This document shows positions 16,020-27,900 of a stretch of DNA of 64,000 nt, in pieces (the stretch's first letter is position 1; every line of letters begins with the position of its first letter). The DNA comes from Myoxocephalus aenaeus (taxonomy: Eukaryota; Chordata; Actinopteri; Perciformes; Cottidae). A model generated the notes under the pieces. That model worked only from the letters and a program-made list of their open reading frames with translations. It ran no database searches and was not told where the DNA came from. Location of the stretch: assembly GCA_038501785.1 (NCBI GenBank), contig JBAMJR010000051.1, positions 6,711,501-6,775,500 of the forward strand, given 5' to 3'. The translations under genes were made by a program, and so were the position numbers.

Positions 16020-16245
16020 CAGGGTATACCTTAAGGTACAGCTACATTGTGATTAACAGTTTGATACCACTGGGAGTTGTCCTTGTTTTAGTCTTCAAAC
16101 TGTAACCCTCTCGTGTCAGTACTGATTGCAAAAAGTCAAGATGGCTACAGCCAAAGTGTTTAATTTGAAGCTTCAAGACGGCAACCCACAAACTAATGGG
16201 TGACGTCACAGTGACCGTCTCCACTTCTTTTATCCAGTCTATGTA
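16020..16245. repeat. Teleost interspersed repeat carrying a TGACGTCA site
   Basis: The stretch GGCAACCCACAAACTAATGG, then GTGACGTCACAGTGACC, and TTTTATCCAGTCTATG follows a repeat common in fish genomes (consensus recalled as ...caatgggtgacgtcacggtg...). The 5' part from 16020 is less certain. Confidence 0.5.
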
Positions 16246-16726
16246 TGTATACCATCAATTTAGCATGTTGATATTCGCTAATTGGAAATAAACAGCTGAT
16301 GATAATGCCATCAGTTCTTCAGTTATTTGGTCATAAACTACAGAGCCATGCTGTTAACATGGGGATAAATATTGTTAAAATCATCAATCCCAATTTCCAA
16401 GGTGATATGATTAATAATTAAAGTGTAAGTATTCTATAAAAGTGCACCACCACCCCAAATGTATTTGATTTACAAGACTGTTTAATGTGTGCTTTCAATG
16501 GACAAAAGGTCTTGGAATTCTTCCATACCAGCAGTGAGCTGGAGGCAAAATGGAAATAAAGATTATGATTGAAAACACTCTTGTTAAGGTTGTAATTGTA
16601 TTTAAACATTGTAAATGACTCACTGGTCTAAGCCTAATGAGTGAGCATTGTTTGCAAACCCACACAATAAACAGGCTGACCACCCATGAGTTTTATAGGA
16701 AGGATGCTGGTCGGGGATTGATGCAG

Positions 16727-16730
16727 CATG

Positions 16731-16763
<33 letters not shown>

Positions 16764-16800
16764 ACGCACACACGCACACACGCCCACACGCCCACACCTA
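16727..16800. repeat. Compound (CA)n/(CG-CA)n microsatellite
   Basis: CA repeat with interspersed CGCACA and CGCCCACA variants. Confidence 0.95.
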
Positions 16801-17021
16801 CAAACAAACAAACGCATGCATGCACTGGCCCATAGCTGGGAGCTGTTGTGCAAGGTCCCATGCTAACAACACAAACCCATAAAACAGCACCACTCCTGTC
16901 ATGGGGGCCCTATTATATCAATTTGTTCAGAGAAAGCAAACTTCCTCGAGACATAACAGGAGAAACCCCCTGGGGCTCAAAAAGTTTAAACTTATTTGTC
17001 CTTCCTCTACTGTTTTAAAAA

Positions 17022-17224
17022 GGAACAGCGTGTAGCATTTGGTGGATCTATTTGAGCCGTTTATATATACGGAGCAGGTGCTCTTCACGGAGCTGCCACC
17101 AGATGTTTCTACAGTAGCCCAGAACGGACAAACCAAACGCTGGCTCTATAAAGAGCCTGGAGACATTTCAGTTGGTTACACTCTGCAACCTTACTGCTAC
17201 ATGTCGCCACACCCTACATACTAG
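17022..17224. repeat. Teleost non-autonomous element (CAGCGTGTAGCATTTGG type)
   Basis: Starts ACAGCGTGTAGCATTTGGTG and ends CTACATGTCGCCACACCCTA. It resembles a widespread fish element that begins CAGTGTGTAGGATTTGGTGG and contains TTGGTTACACTCTGCAACC. No open frame. Confidence 0.5.
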
Positions 17225-17475
17225 ACCTTTAACATTCAACATCAATAGCCCTTGCACCACTTTTGTTGTTTGTTAATCACTGTACATACTTATATACACT
17301 TCATATACACTGCATATACTTTGCACTTAAATTAATACTCTCTGCTAATGTGTTGTATATATTGAGTTTTTGTTGTATATATTGGAGTATTTTCATTCTG
17401 ATATTTGTTCTATGTAACCTTGCTTGCTACTGTGACAAACAAATGTCCCCTTGGGGATGAATAAAGTATACATAT
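17225..17475 (+). mobile_element. LINE 3' end, non-coding tail
   Basis: AT-rich sequence ending AATGTCCCCTTGGGGATGAA then TAAAGTATA. This is the typical 3' terminus of L2-type fish LINEs, with its short inverted CCCC/GGGG hairpin and AATAAA-like end. No coding part remains. Confidence 0.6.
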
Positions 17476-17676
17476 TTCTTAACTTCCATGCATCCTGAAT
17501 TTTCTCAATAATATACAAGTCTTTGTTTAAGTTGTAGAAGAATAAATCCTGCTTTAGCCTTTCATCTAATTAAAATGGAAGGAGTATGTCTGTCTGTCTG
17601 TCCTTCAAGTCTTCAACAACGGTTCAAACGACCTACTTCTCACTTGGTGGATGCTGAGGACCCATACTGTACATAC

Positions 17677-17701
17677 ATACATACATACACACATATATAT
17701 G

Positions 17702-17751
<50 letters not shown>

Positions 17752-17780
17752 CACACACACATATACACACATATACTGGA
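17677..17780. repeat. Compound (CATA)n/(CA)n/(TA)n microsatellite
   Basis: Alternating blocks CATA, CA, TA, CA and CATA, roughly symmetrical. Confidence 0.95.
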
Positions 17781-19176
17781 TACACTCCTTGTTAAACAAC
17801 TGACAGGATACATAGATGACGTCAGATAATAATATTACCTGCAGTTGAAAAAATGCATGCATGTTTCTGTCTCCTTCTCTGGACGGGCATCTGCAAATGG
17901 TCATGTATGCAAATAAGAAAAGGAGAACAGAGCGAGCGTGCGCGCGTGCGCGTTTCTCTCCAGTCCTTCCTTAAAACAGTCTGTCTTTTCTTTCCCTGGC
18001 TTTAAGAGAAACCTGGTCCCTGGATGAGGTCCAACTTTGACACTTACACTCAGCCTGCGCTGCTCAATGGCCCCTATTGTAGTTTCAAGGGAACCTTTTC
18101 ACAATCATCAATCCCAAAAGAAATTCCACACGGAATAATTTCTTAGTAAATATTTGTTTCACTCCCCTCCTCTCTGTTTCTCTCTTACTCTCTATTTTTA
18201 GTTTCTAATTTGTTCCCAAATTCCAAGGACAATGTGCTGAAGCACCAGGTGATGTGGCCGCAAGTAGCATTTATATTTGCTCTGCATTTTCTTTTTTTAT
18301 TTCACTTTCGGCCTCTCTGTTTTCCATCTTCCAAATAGCCCTCCGGCCCATACAGCACAGCTGACCCCCCCAGTAACCTCAAACCATCTCTCCAACCTCA
18401 GCCAAGAGTATTTGCAGTCAGCCGTTGGGAGCATGGAATGAACTCTTCAAAAAGCACAAATTGAAGCATTGAACTCGTCATAAACTACAAAAAAAAGAAA
18501 AGAAGTTCTAGAATTCCTCCCAACACAAATAAGAATTTGAAATCTCAAGCTTTTATTCTAGCGCTGCATTCAGTATCTGAGATGTTGCCACGTGATAATC
18601 AACAAGTGCCAGGGAGTTTAAAAAGAGGGAATTGAAGCAGCAAAGAGTAAAACAGCAGAGACGGAAAAGAAGAGCTGAGTAGAGAAAACACACCACCACT
18701 TTGTTTTTGGAACCTGGTTCTCTGGTTACAGTGTTTTGCCCTCTGCTTGTTTCCAGCTCCGGCTCCAACTCTCCTGCCCCACATCCCACCTTCCCTCCCG
18801 CCATATCTTTCTGAAGTAGTAATAACAGTCCTGTCATGCCATACAGCTGCCAGTCCGTGCCAGCAGATGGCCCAGACTGCTGCTCTCACAAAAAGAAGCG
18901 TGGAGAAAGATGAGAAGTGAGAGAGAGAAAGAAAAACAGGAAAAGTAAAAAGGAAGAATTTGAATTTGGTTTGGTCTTGGCCACATGCACCAGCAGGCAC
19001 ACATGCAATTCATATCAAGTGCTGTTAAATAGATTATTAGATATAAAAACAAGCTGCAGTGTGATTTCCCTAGTGAAAATATTTCTTCCCATCCTAGTCT
19101 TGTCATTTGTGTCTTTGTCAGTCATTGTCTCCCCCTCAGTAGAATATAGACTAACCGACCCATTATCATTTCATAC

Positions 19177-19180
<4 letters not shown>
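17781..19180. other. No gene recognised
   Basis: One exon-like segment near 17.84-17.89 kb was examined and rejected. Otherwise unrecognised intronic sequence. Confidence 0.4.

Positions 19181-19237
<57 letters not shown>
19181..19237. repeat. (TG)28 microsatellite
   Basis: Uninterrupted TG repeat. Confidence 0.97.
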
Positions 19238-19564
19238 TGCATAATGGAAGAGAATCAGGGTCATACATCTGTGTAAATATGGCTTTATGCTCAATAGTAG
19301 GCAACTTCCTTGGGCCGAGTCCATTTATGCATCATCTACACATCTATATGTGCATTTGGTTATGTTCCTGAGGCCGCATCCAAGAATGAGGACATCAGTT
19401 CAGTGTTGAACGCTGTCCAGCTGCAGAGAAACCTGGTCCCAACTCAAGATCTGAAAACGTTATCCAATAGGCTGTTCTGTCTTCTCATATTGCAGTCTCA
19501 CTGGTCTGTGGTTGTGAATGTTTCAATTATGTCAATAACTACAATAAACCATCATGTCATGAAT

Positions 19565-19850
19565 CATGTCATAGATTATCACTACGGCTGTAAAGATTAT
19601 TTTTACTATTATTAACTCATCTTCGAATAATCGATTCATCATTTAGTCTATGAAATGTAAAACATAAGTACAAATTCTTCCCATACAACTCTCCATGGCC
19701 CAAGGTGAAGTCTTCACATGACTTGGGTTTTGTTTTGTTCACCCAAAAGTCCCAAACGCAAAGATATTTAATTTGCTATGTATAAAAGCAGCAAATCCTG
19801 TTTTGGCTTTAAGAAATGAATCGTAATCGTTTCAGCTCTCATAATAATAC
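19565..19850. repeat. Teleost interspersed repeat (TAATCGATT type)
   Basis: Contains AATAATCGATTCATCATTTA, GTCTATGAAATGTAAAA, AAAGTCCCAAACGCAAAGAT and GCTTTAAGAAATGAATCG, in the order of a dispersed repeat common in percomorph fish. No coding capacity. Confidence 0.55.
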
Positions 19851-21660
19851 TGAGTTGAGGACAAAGTGCTAATCAAAAGAAAGCGCAAATGTATTTTGTT
19901 CTGATACATTCATCTTCAACCAATATTAATCATTCGGAAGATTAGAAATCCAAAAAGCCACTGCAGCTGGGGCATGTCAATTAGTAGATAATCTAACATA
20001 TGTGGAAAATCTTGTTAATATTAAACTTAGACAAAAACAGATGTAGAAGAGAACAGGGCAGTGTTAGAATCTTTAATGTAAAATGTTTGCGTCTTAATAC
20101 TCATGACCTCTTTATACAGAGTTTACTGAACCGGCTGTACATTACATTCAGTATTTTGACTGTGGGACCCCAAAGAAATATATGATTCAGTCCCACAAAC
20201 AGGCTTCGGCTGGTATTACTCTAAGAAAGCTTCACTCAAAGCAAAAATATAAACATCAATGGGGAAATCAGAAATGAATGGAGAGTGATTATCCAACCAA
20301 CGCTGTAAGATAAGAAGGAGAGGATGGAAAGAATTAGACGAAATTAAAGAGGTGGAGCGATGATGAAATGTGAGGGGAGAGGGAGGTGGAGAGAGTCCAA
20401 GCAGAGACACATGCCGCGAAATGCTTCCCCGTCTTTGGAAATGGGTTGTGGAGGTGTTGAGAGTGTGCTTGTGCGTGTGCGTGCGTGTATGTGCGTGTGT
20501 GCATGTGTGTGCATGTGTGTGTGTCCAACAGACAGCAGTGGATTTTAAGAGCACTTAAACAGAACAGCCTGTCACTGCTGGAAAGCAACTCAAGTGTGCA
20601 ACTCATTTCAAAGGAATGAAGGGACAGCGGGGGGAGCAACTTTATTTATTCCGAAAAATATAAGCAAATGAGTATTGAGTATTGGTATTAACAAAGAGGA
20701 GAGGAGGCGGTGGACAGAGAGGAGGTCGCTGAGGGTAAGAAGGGTGCAGGAGGGGGTCAAGTACGAGCATATCTGGGTTAAAAACTGTTCCATAATCAAA
20801 ACATGCTAGAAGAGTCTGTCAAATCCAAATAAGCTCCCTAAGACTGGCAGATGAAGCCCGTAGCTCAAGCGTATCGTTTTCGAACTAATCAAATCCAGTT
20901 ATGCTAGAGTCAGCACATGTAAGAATAGCTTAAAGCCCTCTCCAATTTTACTGGTTGGAGGACACGGTTTCGTGGTTTGTCGTTTTACGGAATGAAACTA
21001 GCTCTAAACATTTGGATTTGACAATTCATCGATGAGAATAATTCAACTTCTAAATGAAATTCCTTTGAGGTCAACAACTCTCCGCGATGAGTGCAGTGAG
21101 GTCAGGGTGTCAGCTAGGTTGCGAGCCTCTCATGGCCTTTGTAAGAAAACGGCTGTGATTAGAAGTGATGAGGCTCCGAGCAGCGGAGCGGTTTAAAACA
21201 CCAAAGGCAAAGCAAGGGGCCCAATTTTGAAACTCAGAGGTGAATTCCAGTGATCGTCACCAACAGTTACAGTTGCCGTGCACTGGCGTCTGAGAGGCCT
21301 CAGGTTTCAGACAATACTTTCTTGTTTGTCGGGGGCCCGAAACCTCAACCCTTCAAACCAAAACCATCTCCAGACAAGACAAAGAGGAACACAAGACAAG
21401 GGACAGTAACTGTCATCATTTCTGGGTTTTTAAATCACACACACACAGACACATCACAAGTGCTGTACTGCATGTAACGTACAACTTGATTGAGAAGGCA
21501 AACAAATATTTTAACTAAAAAGCATCTCTGTCTGATTGCGAGAGGACAAACCACCATTAACCTCCAGTGACTTGACACAGTGACACATTAAAATGACCAT
21601 GGGCTCATCCAGAGGCGAGGTTCATCTTGACACAGCCTGTCCTCAGAACCGATTAAAACA
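19851..21660. other. No gene recognised; GT/GC-rich tract at 20468-20523
   Basis: No conserved exon. A degenerate GTGTGC repeat lies near 20.5 kb. Confidence 0.4.
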
Positions 21661-21669
21661 ATATCACTA

Positions 21670-21955
21670 TTCACCCTGGGGGTACGGGAAGGCACTCCAG
21701 GGGGTACGTGAGTATATTTTGAAAATATATTTAAAATTAGCAGCAATTCAAAATCCTTTAAAATTGTTATTTAATAAATATTCAATAAAATACAAGTGTA
21801 AATCCATAAACAGAATTTTATATATTCTACACTGATGGCACAGCGCTGTGTATTACATCTTTTTTTCAACCAAAAATGCTTTGCACTGCTCAGGGGATAC
21901 TTACAATTTCCACAGGGGGAACATCAAAAAAAAAGGTTGAGAACCACTGCACTAT
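21670..21955. mobile_element. hAT-like non-autonomous element, 5' end degraded
   Basis: Contains GGGGGTACGTGAGTATATTT and ends AAAAGGTTGAGAACCACTGC, the inverted complement of the CAGTGGTTCTCAACC terminus of hAT (Charlie-like) elements. The matching left terminus is not intact. No transposase frame. Confidence 0.55.
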
Positions 21956-23026
21956 AGTATTCATCTCACCAGTATAGCAGCTGATCCAGCAGGTGAAACA
22001 TATTGTATACAAACACTTACACTTATAAAGGTTAAACAGAGATGGTTGTTTGTGATACGTTGTAAAAAATAATGCAATATTGAGTTCAGGTCAGGTGAGC
22101 AGATGCATAGTCTGGCATGCTATAGAGGCATTATTTCCTCTTTAATTATTTAAATGCAGGCGCTCCTTGCTGTTGTGGCTCTATAAGGAAAGAAACATCC
22201 AAAATGTCATTAAAACTATAGATGGAATTACAGCTTTTCAATAATGATATCAATATTTTAATAAGAACACTGCAAGGCATCTGCAGCATGAACAGATTTT
22301 TTTGGCACAAACAGAGACTAAATTACGACCTAAATCTCCCAATCTCAACAACTAAAATAAGACAAAACAATCTCTCATGCGCTTTATACACTTTTTCTTT
22401 CAACAGGAGGCAAACAATCTGGACATAGTAGCTTGTTTGACTTGGAAACCATTGTTTACTATTTCCTTCTCCCTCCAGTCTCTTCATTCCTCGATTTTTG
22501 ATTTTCCCAGAGAGCTACTTTTAAGAATCACAAACCTGTAGCGCTAACCAAACAGCAGAAGCGTAACGTCCATAATTTAAGAGCAGCACACTGTCGGGGA
22601 GAAAGCCAGCCGAGGCCTCGGGGCCAAGCATTCAGGCCTCCGATACATCCCCCTTAAGACAGCAGCAGACATTCATCAAACACTGCTGTGTACACATCCT
22701 GCGCCAACATTCAAACTCTACTTGCATCATGGCTGCACTGCGTATACACATCTGCAGATTCCATGTTGTTTGTGGCTTGAGCCCCTGTGTAATCTCAAAC
22801 TGAGCTATGCCATAAACTTGGGTGGGCATATTACGGGTACTGAAGTGAAGACAAAAACCAACAACATTCCACTCAAATTAATAGCTTTTGCAACACCAAT
22901 ACAAATAGCTCTACCTCACATTTTGGAAATAAAGTAAGACCACCTTTAGATAATTTAAGTAGTTTTAAGGTGAGGAATACTGCATATTATTCAAATGAAT
23001 TTAAACTGTTTCTTCACCATCTGAGC

Positions 23027-23027
<1 letters not shown>
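21956..23027. other. No gene recognised
   Basis: Unrecognised AT-rich sequence. Confidence 0.4.
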
Positions 23028-23109
<82 letters not shown>

Positions 23110-23121
23110 GTGCGTGTGTGT
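23028..23121. repeat. (GT)n microsatellite
   Basis: About 90 bp of GT with two GTGTGC interruptions at its right end. Confidence 0.97.
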
Positions 23122-24547
23122 CGACAGGCACGGATTATGCCTGTAATCCTTTTCATCACAGTAGGTGCTCATGCTGTCTCTGTGGTCGACAGCATGATTT
23201 ACATATCATAGAGGCGTGGGGATGGAAACCCCTCCCCACGCCTCTCAGTGGATCAGATGCTACAAGTAAGTTTTGTATGCATTGTTTTCATCGGCAAAAC
23301 ATGGAATAATATCACAAAAAGCTTTGAAATGACTGATGCAAGATAGTAACCAGTTAAAAGATGTGTTAAACTACCGCCTTAAACTACGTGTGTCACGCTA
23401 ATTCCACATCCAGCCCAGACACAAGTGTTCACTGGCAGATTAGAATGATAGCCGGCTATAACATCCTGCTGCCACAGGGCTGGGGCCACCTGACCTCTGA
23501 CCCCTGCATGTGAACTCTAACTCTACAGGAACGGGCCCGTCAGCGTCCGGCCAACAAACACCTGTTTGTTTCTAACGGCTAATAACACTAAGAGGGAGGG
23601 AGGGAGGGAGTCATTACACCCAAACACGCAAAATGTTGATCTGCTAATCCTGTCCGGAGGGAGGGTCTGGAAAGTCACAAGTGTCTGGGTGCTGATTAGT
23701 AGTGAGCTGGAGAATGAGTAGCAGACCAGGATAAGGCAGATTTTTACAGACTGTTGTCTTGTAATTAGGAAGCTGGTTTACATATCCTGTGCTGTTGGGG
23801 CTAAATGGTGACAAAGACACACAGACGCCCCTTTATAGATCTAAAGTCTACAGAGGTCCACTTTGACAGGTCAGCTTGTGCAAACTCAAACATGCTTGAA
23901 ATAAACCATATTTAATAGCAAGGTAGAGGCGGTTGATGATAGAGAAAAATAAATAAATAAAATAAAATGTTTTTTTTTCTCAAATGTAATTATTTTCACA
24001 GCATGGACAATGGACCACAATAAAATAAGTATTGGACTTTGTTGTGTGTGCTTTAATTGTGTCCTTCTCATTAAGTTAAAACTAAATGAATGATGCACGA
24101 TTGTATGACGCCAATGCGTTTTGATAAACGTCTCTCAAAGCTCAGAAAGATTTTTTAGAAGTGCAACAGTTTGCAGATGCATTGTCAAGCAACAATAACA
24201 CATCTTTTACATAAAGTAAGTGGACAAAAAATATTCACTGCAAAGGATTAGCTATCTGACGTAAGTCTACGCAAGTTGATTTTCATGCTGGACCGATCAA
24301 GTCAATGGTATGTTTTGGATAACGATGGGCAGTAATTTAAAGTATACTCAATTTGTATTTCATGAGCTAAAACATGCTAAACCACCAGTATGGTCCTTTA
24401 AGTATGGCCTCAGCTCTTCACTGCCTCAGCATGTGGACCCGCAGCCAGAGCCGACCTCTGTCTGGTCCAGTTGCAGTGACGAAAGCAAACAGCCACTTAC
24501 AGCACACATCGCTCCGAAGCCTGGCCAGGGTCGAAGAGGGCATTTTT

Positions 24548-24549
<2 letters not shown>
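23122..24549. other. No gene recognised; hairpin at 23210-23245
   Basis: A 13-bp perfect GC-rich inverted repeat and a (GGGA)n run at 23592-23609 are the only structures. No exon seen. Confidence 0.4.

Positions 24550-24590
<41 letters not shown>
24550..24590. repeat. (GA)20 microsatellite
   Basis: Uninterrupted GA repeat. Confidence 0.97.
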
Positions 24591-24593
<3 letters not shown>

Positions 24594-24873
24594 TGTGCTG
24601 GGCTGGGTGGTGCTATGGTCACAACAACAGAGTAAAAAACTAGCCACCGCACAAGGCAAACATAAACAGGGACACCCGCTGGGCAGGCTGACGCCGCGTG
24701 CCTGTGTGGGTGCCTGCCAGCCCAGGCTGTGGCCTGGGAGTGTGTGAATGGACGCTGAGCACCCCAGTGGGCACCTTGAGTCGATGGGTTCATCCCTGTG
24801 GAAAGTCTGCATCAGCCCGCATGGGCTCATTGTGGCTGAGAGAAGGTAGCGATTCACCAGACCCCCCCACCCC

Positions 24874-24875
<2 letters not shown>

Positions 24876-24916
<41 letters not shown>
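24876..24916. repeat. (AC)20 microsatellite
   Basis: Uninterrupted AC repeat. Confidence 0.97.
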
Positions 24917-24918
<2 letters not shown>

Positions 24919-27900
24919 AGCCATCACTTCCCAAGCGACCACAAGCTAAATGTATCCTCCATGCACAGCAAAAAATAGCATAACTGTGGGGAGGGAGAGA
25001 GGCGAAGGAGAGAAGTGGGGGAAGGCTGATATGGATACATAAAAGTAGAGGGTTGAGATGTTGGACGGAGAAGTGATAAATGGACAAAATAGGACGTGAG
25101 TTATTATGGTGTGACCAAAGGGGAAACAACTTCATAAAACAAAGGAATGAATAACGAATGCAAGATAAGGACGAAGACACTGAAAGAGAGTCTGAAAGAT
25201 GGATGGAGCACTCCTGAAAAAGAGTACATGACAGCAGACAGATGAAAAGAACGGGGGAGGGGGAGGTCCCCCCCAGTTCAACCACCACATATTTTCCCTT
25301 GAAAAAGTATATAATTTACGCAAACCCACTGAAGGTCATGAGTAGAGCATGCGGTGCCAACTCCATCCCAGCAGCCAACACAATTTTTCTTCCCCTTTCC
25401 TTTTCTGTCCGTCTTTCTTTCATTCTGTCCCCGTCTTTGACGGTCGGTCTCTCTTTCTGTCTCTATAAGCATCCTTTCCATCTCATTACAGTGGACCTAC
25501 TCCAATCACTGTGGATTTTAAGTTGAGAGATGCTTGCGTGTGTTCGTGTGTTATTCAAAGACTGTCTGTCTTTTAGCAATCTTTGTTTTTTGCACCGTGC
25601 GTTGGCAGGAAGAGGTGATCCACTCCAGTTTCAACGTCTTGCATCCCCCATCTTTACTACGGTCAAAACACAGAGAGAGCAAGGGGAGAACAAATGTAGC
25701 ATTGGTATGGCATACAGATGAAAGGAAGGATATTAGACATAAAGGCATTGTGACGATGGTGTGTGAGCCAAGAGTAAGAATAAAAAGCTCAGAAAACACT
25801 CGCACAAAAGCACAAAGTCACATCAGGCAGCATTTGCCACATTGTTTTGCCTGCTAATGTTATCTGACGAAGACAGATACTGTTTAATAAAAACATTGGG
25901 ACATGACCTCTTCCTCTGACCGACATTAAACAGAGCAGCAGAGTGACATTTCTGCAGGCCAGTAGGTCGGACGAGGTCAGAAGTTCAAAGTGTAAAGACA
26001 TACGTCAACAAAAGGCTGTTCTTGAAGTTCGCAAGACACAACTGACTGAATTTGCTACATGTGTTTATACGCGTGTGCTAGCTTGCACGGAAGTTAGCGC
26101 GTAGCTGACCGTGGAGACAGCGCGCAGTCTGCCAGCTCACAGCTGTGAGTCCCCACAGCTTCACAGCAGCAGTGGACCGTGGATGTGGGCCAGGATGTGT
26201 GGGGAACAGTTAAGAATAATACAGGCCACCTCACCAGTGCACGTGTGTATGAATTTCTATCGCCATTTGTCCATCAAGCCTGTGTTGTTGTTTTTTCAGT
26301 CGAGTGCTAATGAAAGCTCTGCTCCTTTAGAACACCACCCAGGCAGGTCAGAGAGAAAGACCCAGTAGATCCTAAAGCTTTGTCCCTCCGGCCTCTGAGG
26401 AACAAGTGGTCCCTAAAATATTTTTCCGCAACGGGGCCTCCCTCTTTCTCCAGGCTGGTCTTTTAGTCAAACGTGTTTGTTCAAGGTGCTTTGTGAAAGA
26501 GTTGCTCTTTCACTCTCACTCCTAGACCTAATCCACACAGCTGGCTTATAAAGAAACCCAGTGCAAAGGAAAAACAGCGGGATACAGCAAACATGTAGGT
26601 CCCTAACTGAGCGGACACATCAGCTTTACAACATCTGTGTTTTTTTCGGTGGCAAAACACTCCCTACTTCCTGGTTTGAAAGGGAAAATAGAAACTAAAG
26701 GAATAAAGCTAACAGAGAGACAGGACATTGTGACTACACTCAGAATGGATTGACTCATTTCAACTGAACAGACGAGCAACTGAATCAAAAAGGAAAACAA
26801 AGAAAAGAAGAAGTGGAATTCACACAGTTTGTTTTAAAGTGTTGCTACTATCTTGTTAAAGTATCACCAACGTTGTGCCTGAACGCATGGCTAGATAAAG
26901 TCACGGATGATTACGTTTACGTCACTCCACCTGTCAAATCCTGCAGAGTGATGATGAATGCTGTTTGGCGATGGTCTACGTGTGCTGAAAAGGGTAAAGA
27001 AATGGCAGACCCGTCCAGGCATGTACGTGGCTGTGACAGCATGGCATGTACTATGAGGATGAGGATGAGGATGTGCGTGTGCGTGTGTGCGTGTGTGTGT
27101 GTGCAGCCTCTCCAACTCACAACTGGGCAGCCGTGTAAGAAACACCTGTGTCCCCACATGCACTCCTCAACACACACATACAACGTGCATTGGAAGAGTG
27201 CCCCCATGTTGGAGTTAATGCAATTGGAAAAGCTCTCCCCGTGTACCCCAAACACACACATTTCAATAGATAACAGACCAGGACAGGAACCACTTTCAGT
27301 TGACTTTTTCCAATGGGATCTCTAGGTAAGAAAATCCACTGACTTTATGGGAGACGGCACACCACAGCAGGCCACCTCTGCGGGATCATCCATGTAGTTC
27401 TGTTTGCCTGCACCAGTGATTGCAAGTCCATTTTCACCCCGACGCCACAATTTGAGAGCTACTGAATTGAAACGGCAGATTGACTAAATTAGCTAAATGA
27501 GTCTTGTAGTGAACTAAGGATGACTTAAAACAGTTTCTCTAAATCAACAATCGTGATGAAGTCTGCTTTCCTCATCTTTTGTGGCAGAAGGAAACGCCAT
27601 TTTAGACAAAAGATGTCAAAGGCACAATAGAGGACTTACACTCAACTCTTACAAGTCTCTACCTCCCACTTGTCCCCAACTCTTCAGTCCCCTGCCACCG
27701 CAGCCTCGCACAAAGCCTTCATACAATAGCTGACTGACTAATTGACCTTGCTGAAATAATGTTAGCTGGCTTCCAACTGAGGACATTCAGTTGATGTTAG
27801 AGCAGGAAAGTCCACAGAGGTTTCCTAAAGAGCACACAGACTATAGACCAACTGGGGTTCCCCCTGAGGGTCCTCCATCTTTTCTTCTCCTCTCCCACTC

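Noticed and set aside
17836..17887. Exon-like 52-nt segment on the - strand (acceptor TTTGCAG, donor CAG|GTAATA) in a phase compatible with coro7
   Set aside because: The peptide (CPSREGDRNMHAFFQLQ) lacks the expected LVPLxDPDxGLL block, and only a weak likeness to the GKG-x-IxCYEV strand can be argued.
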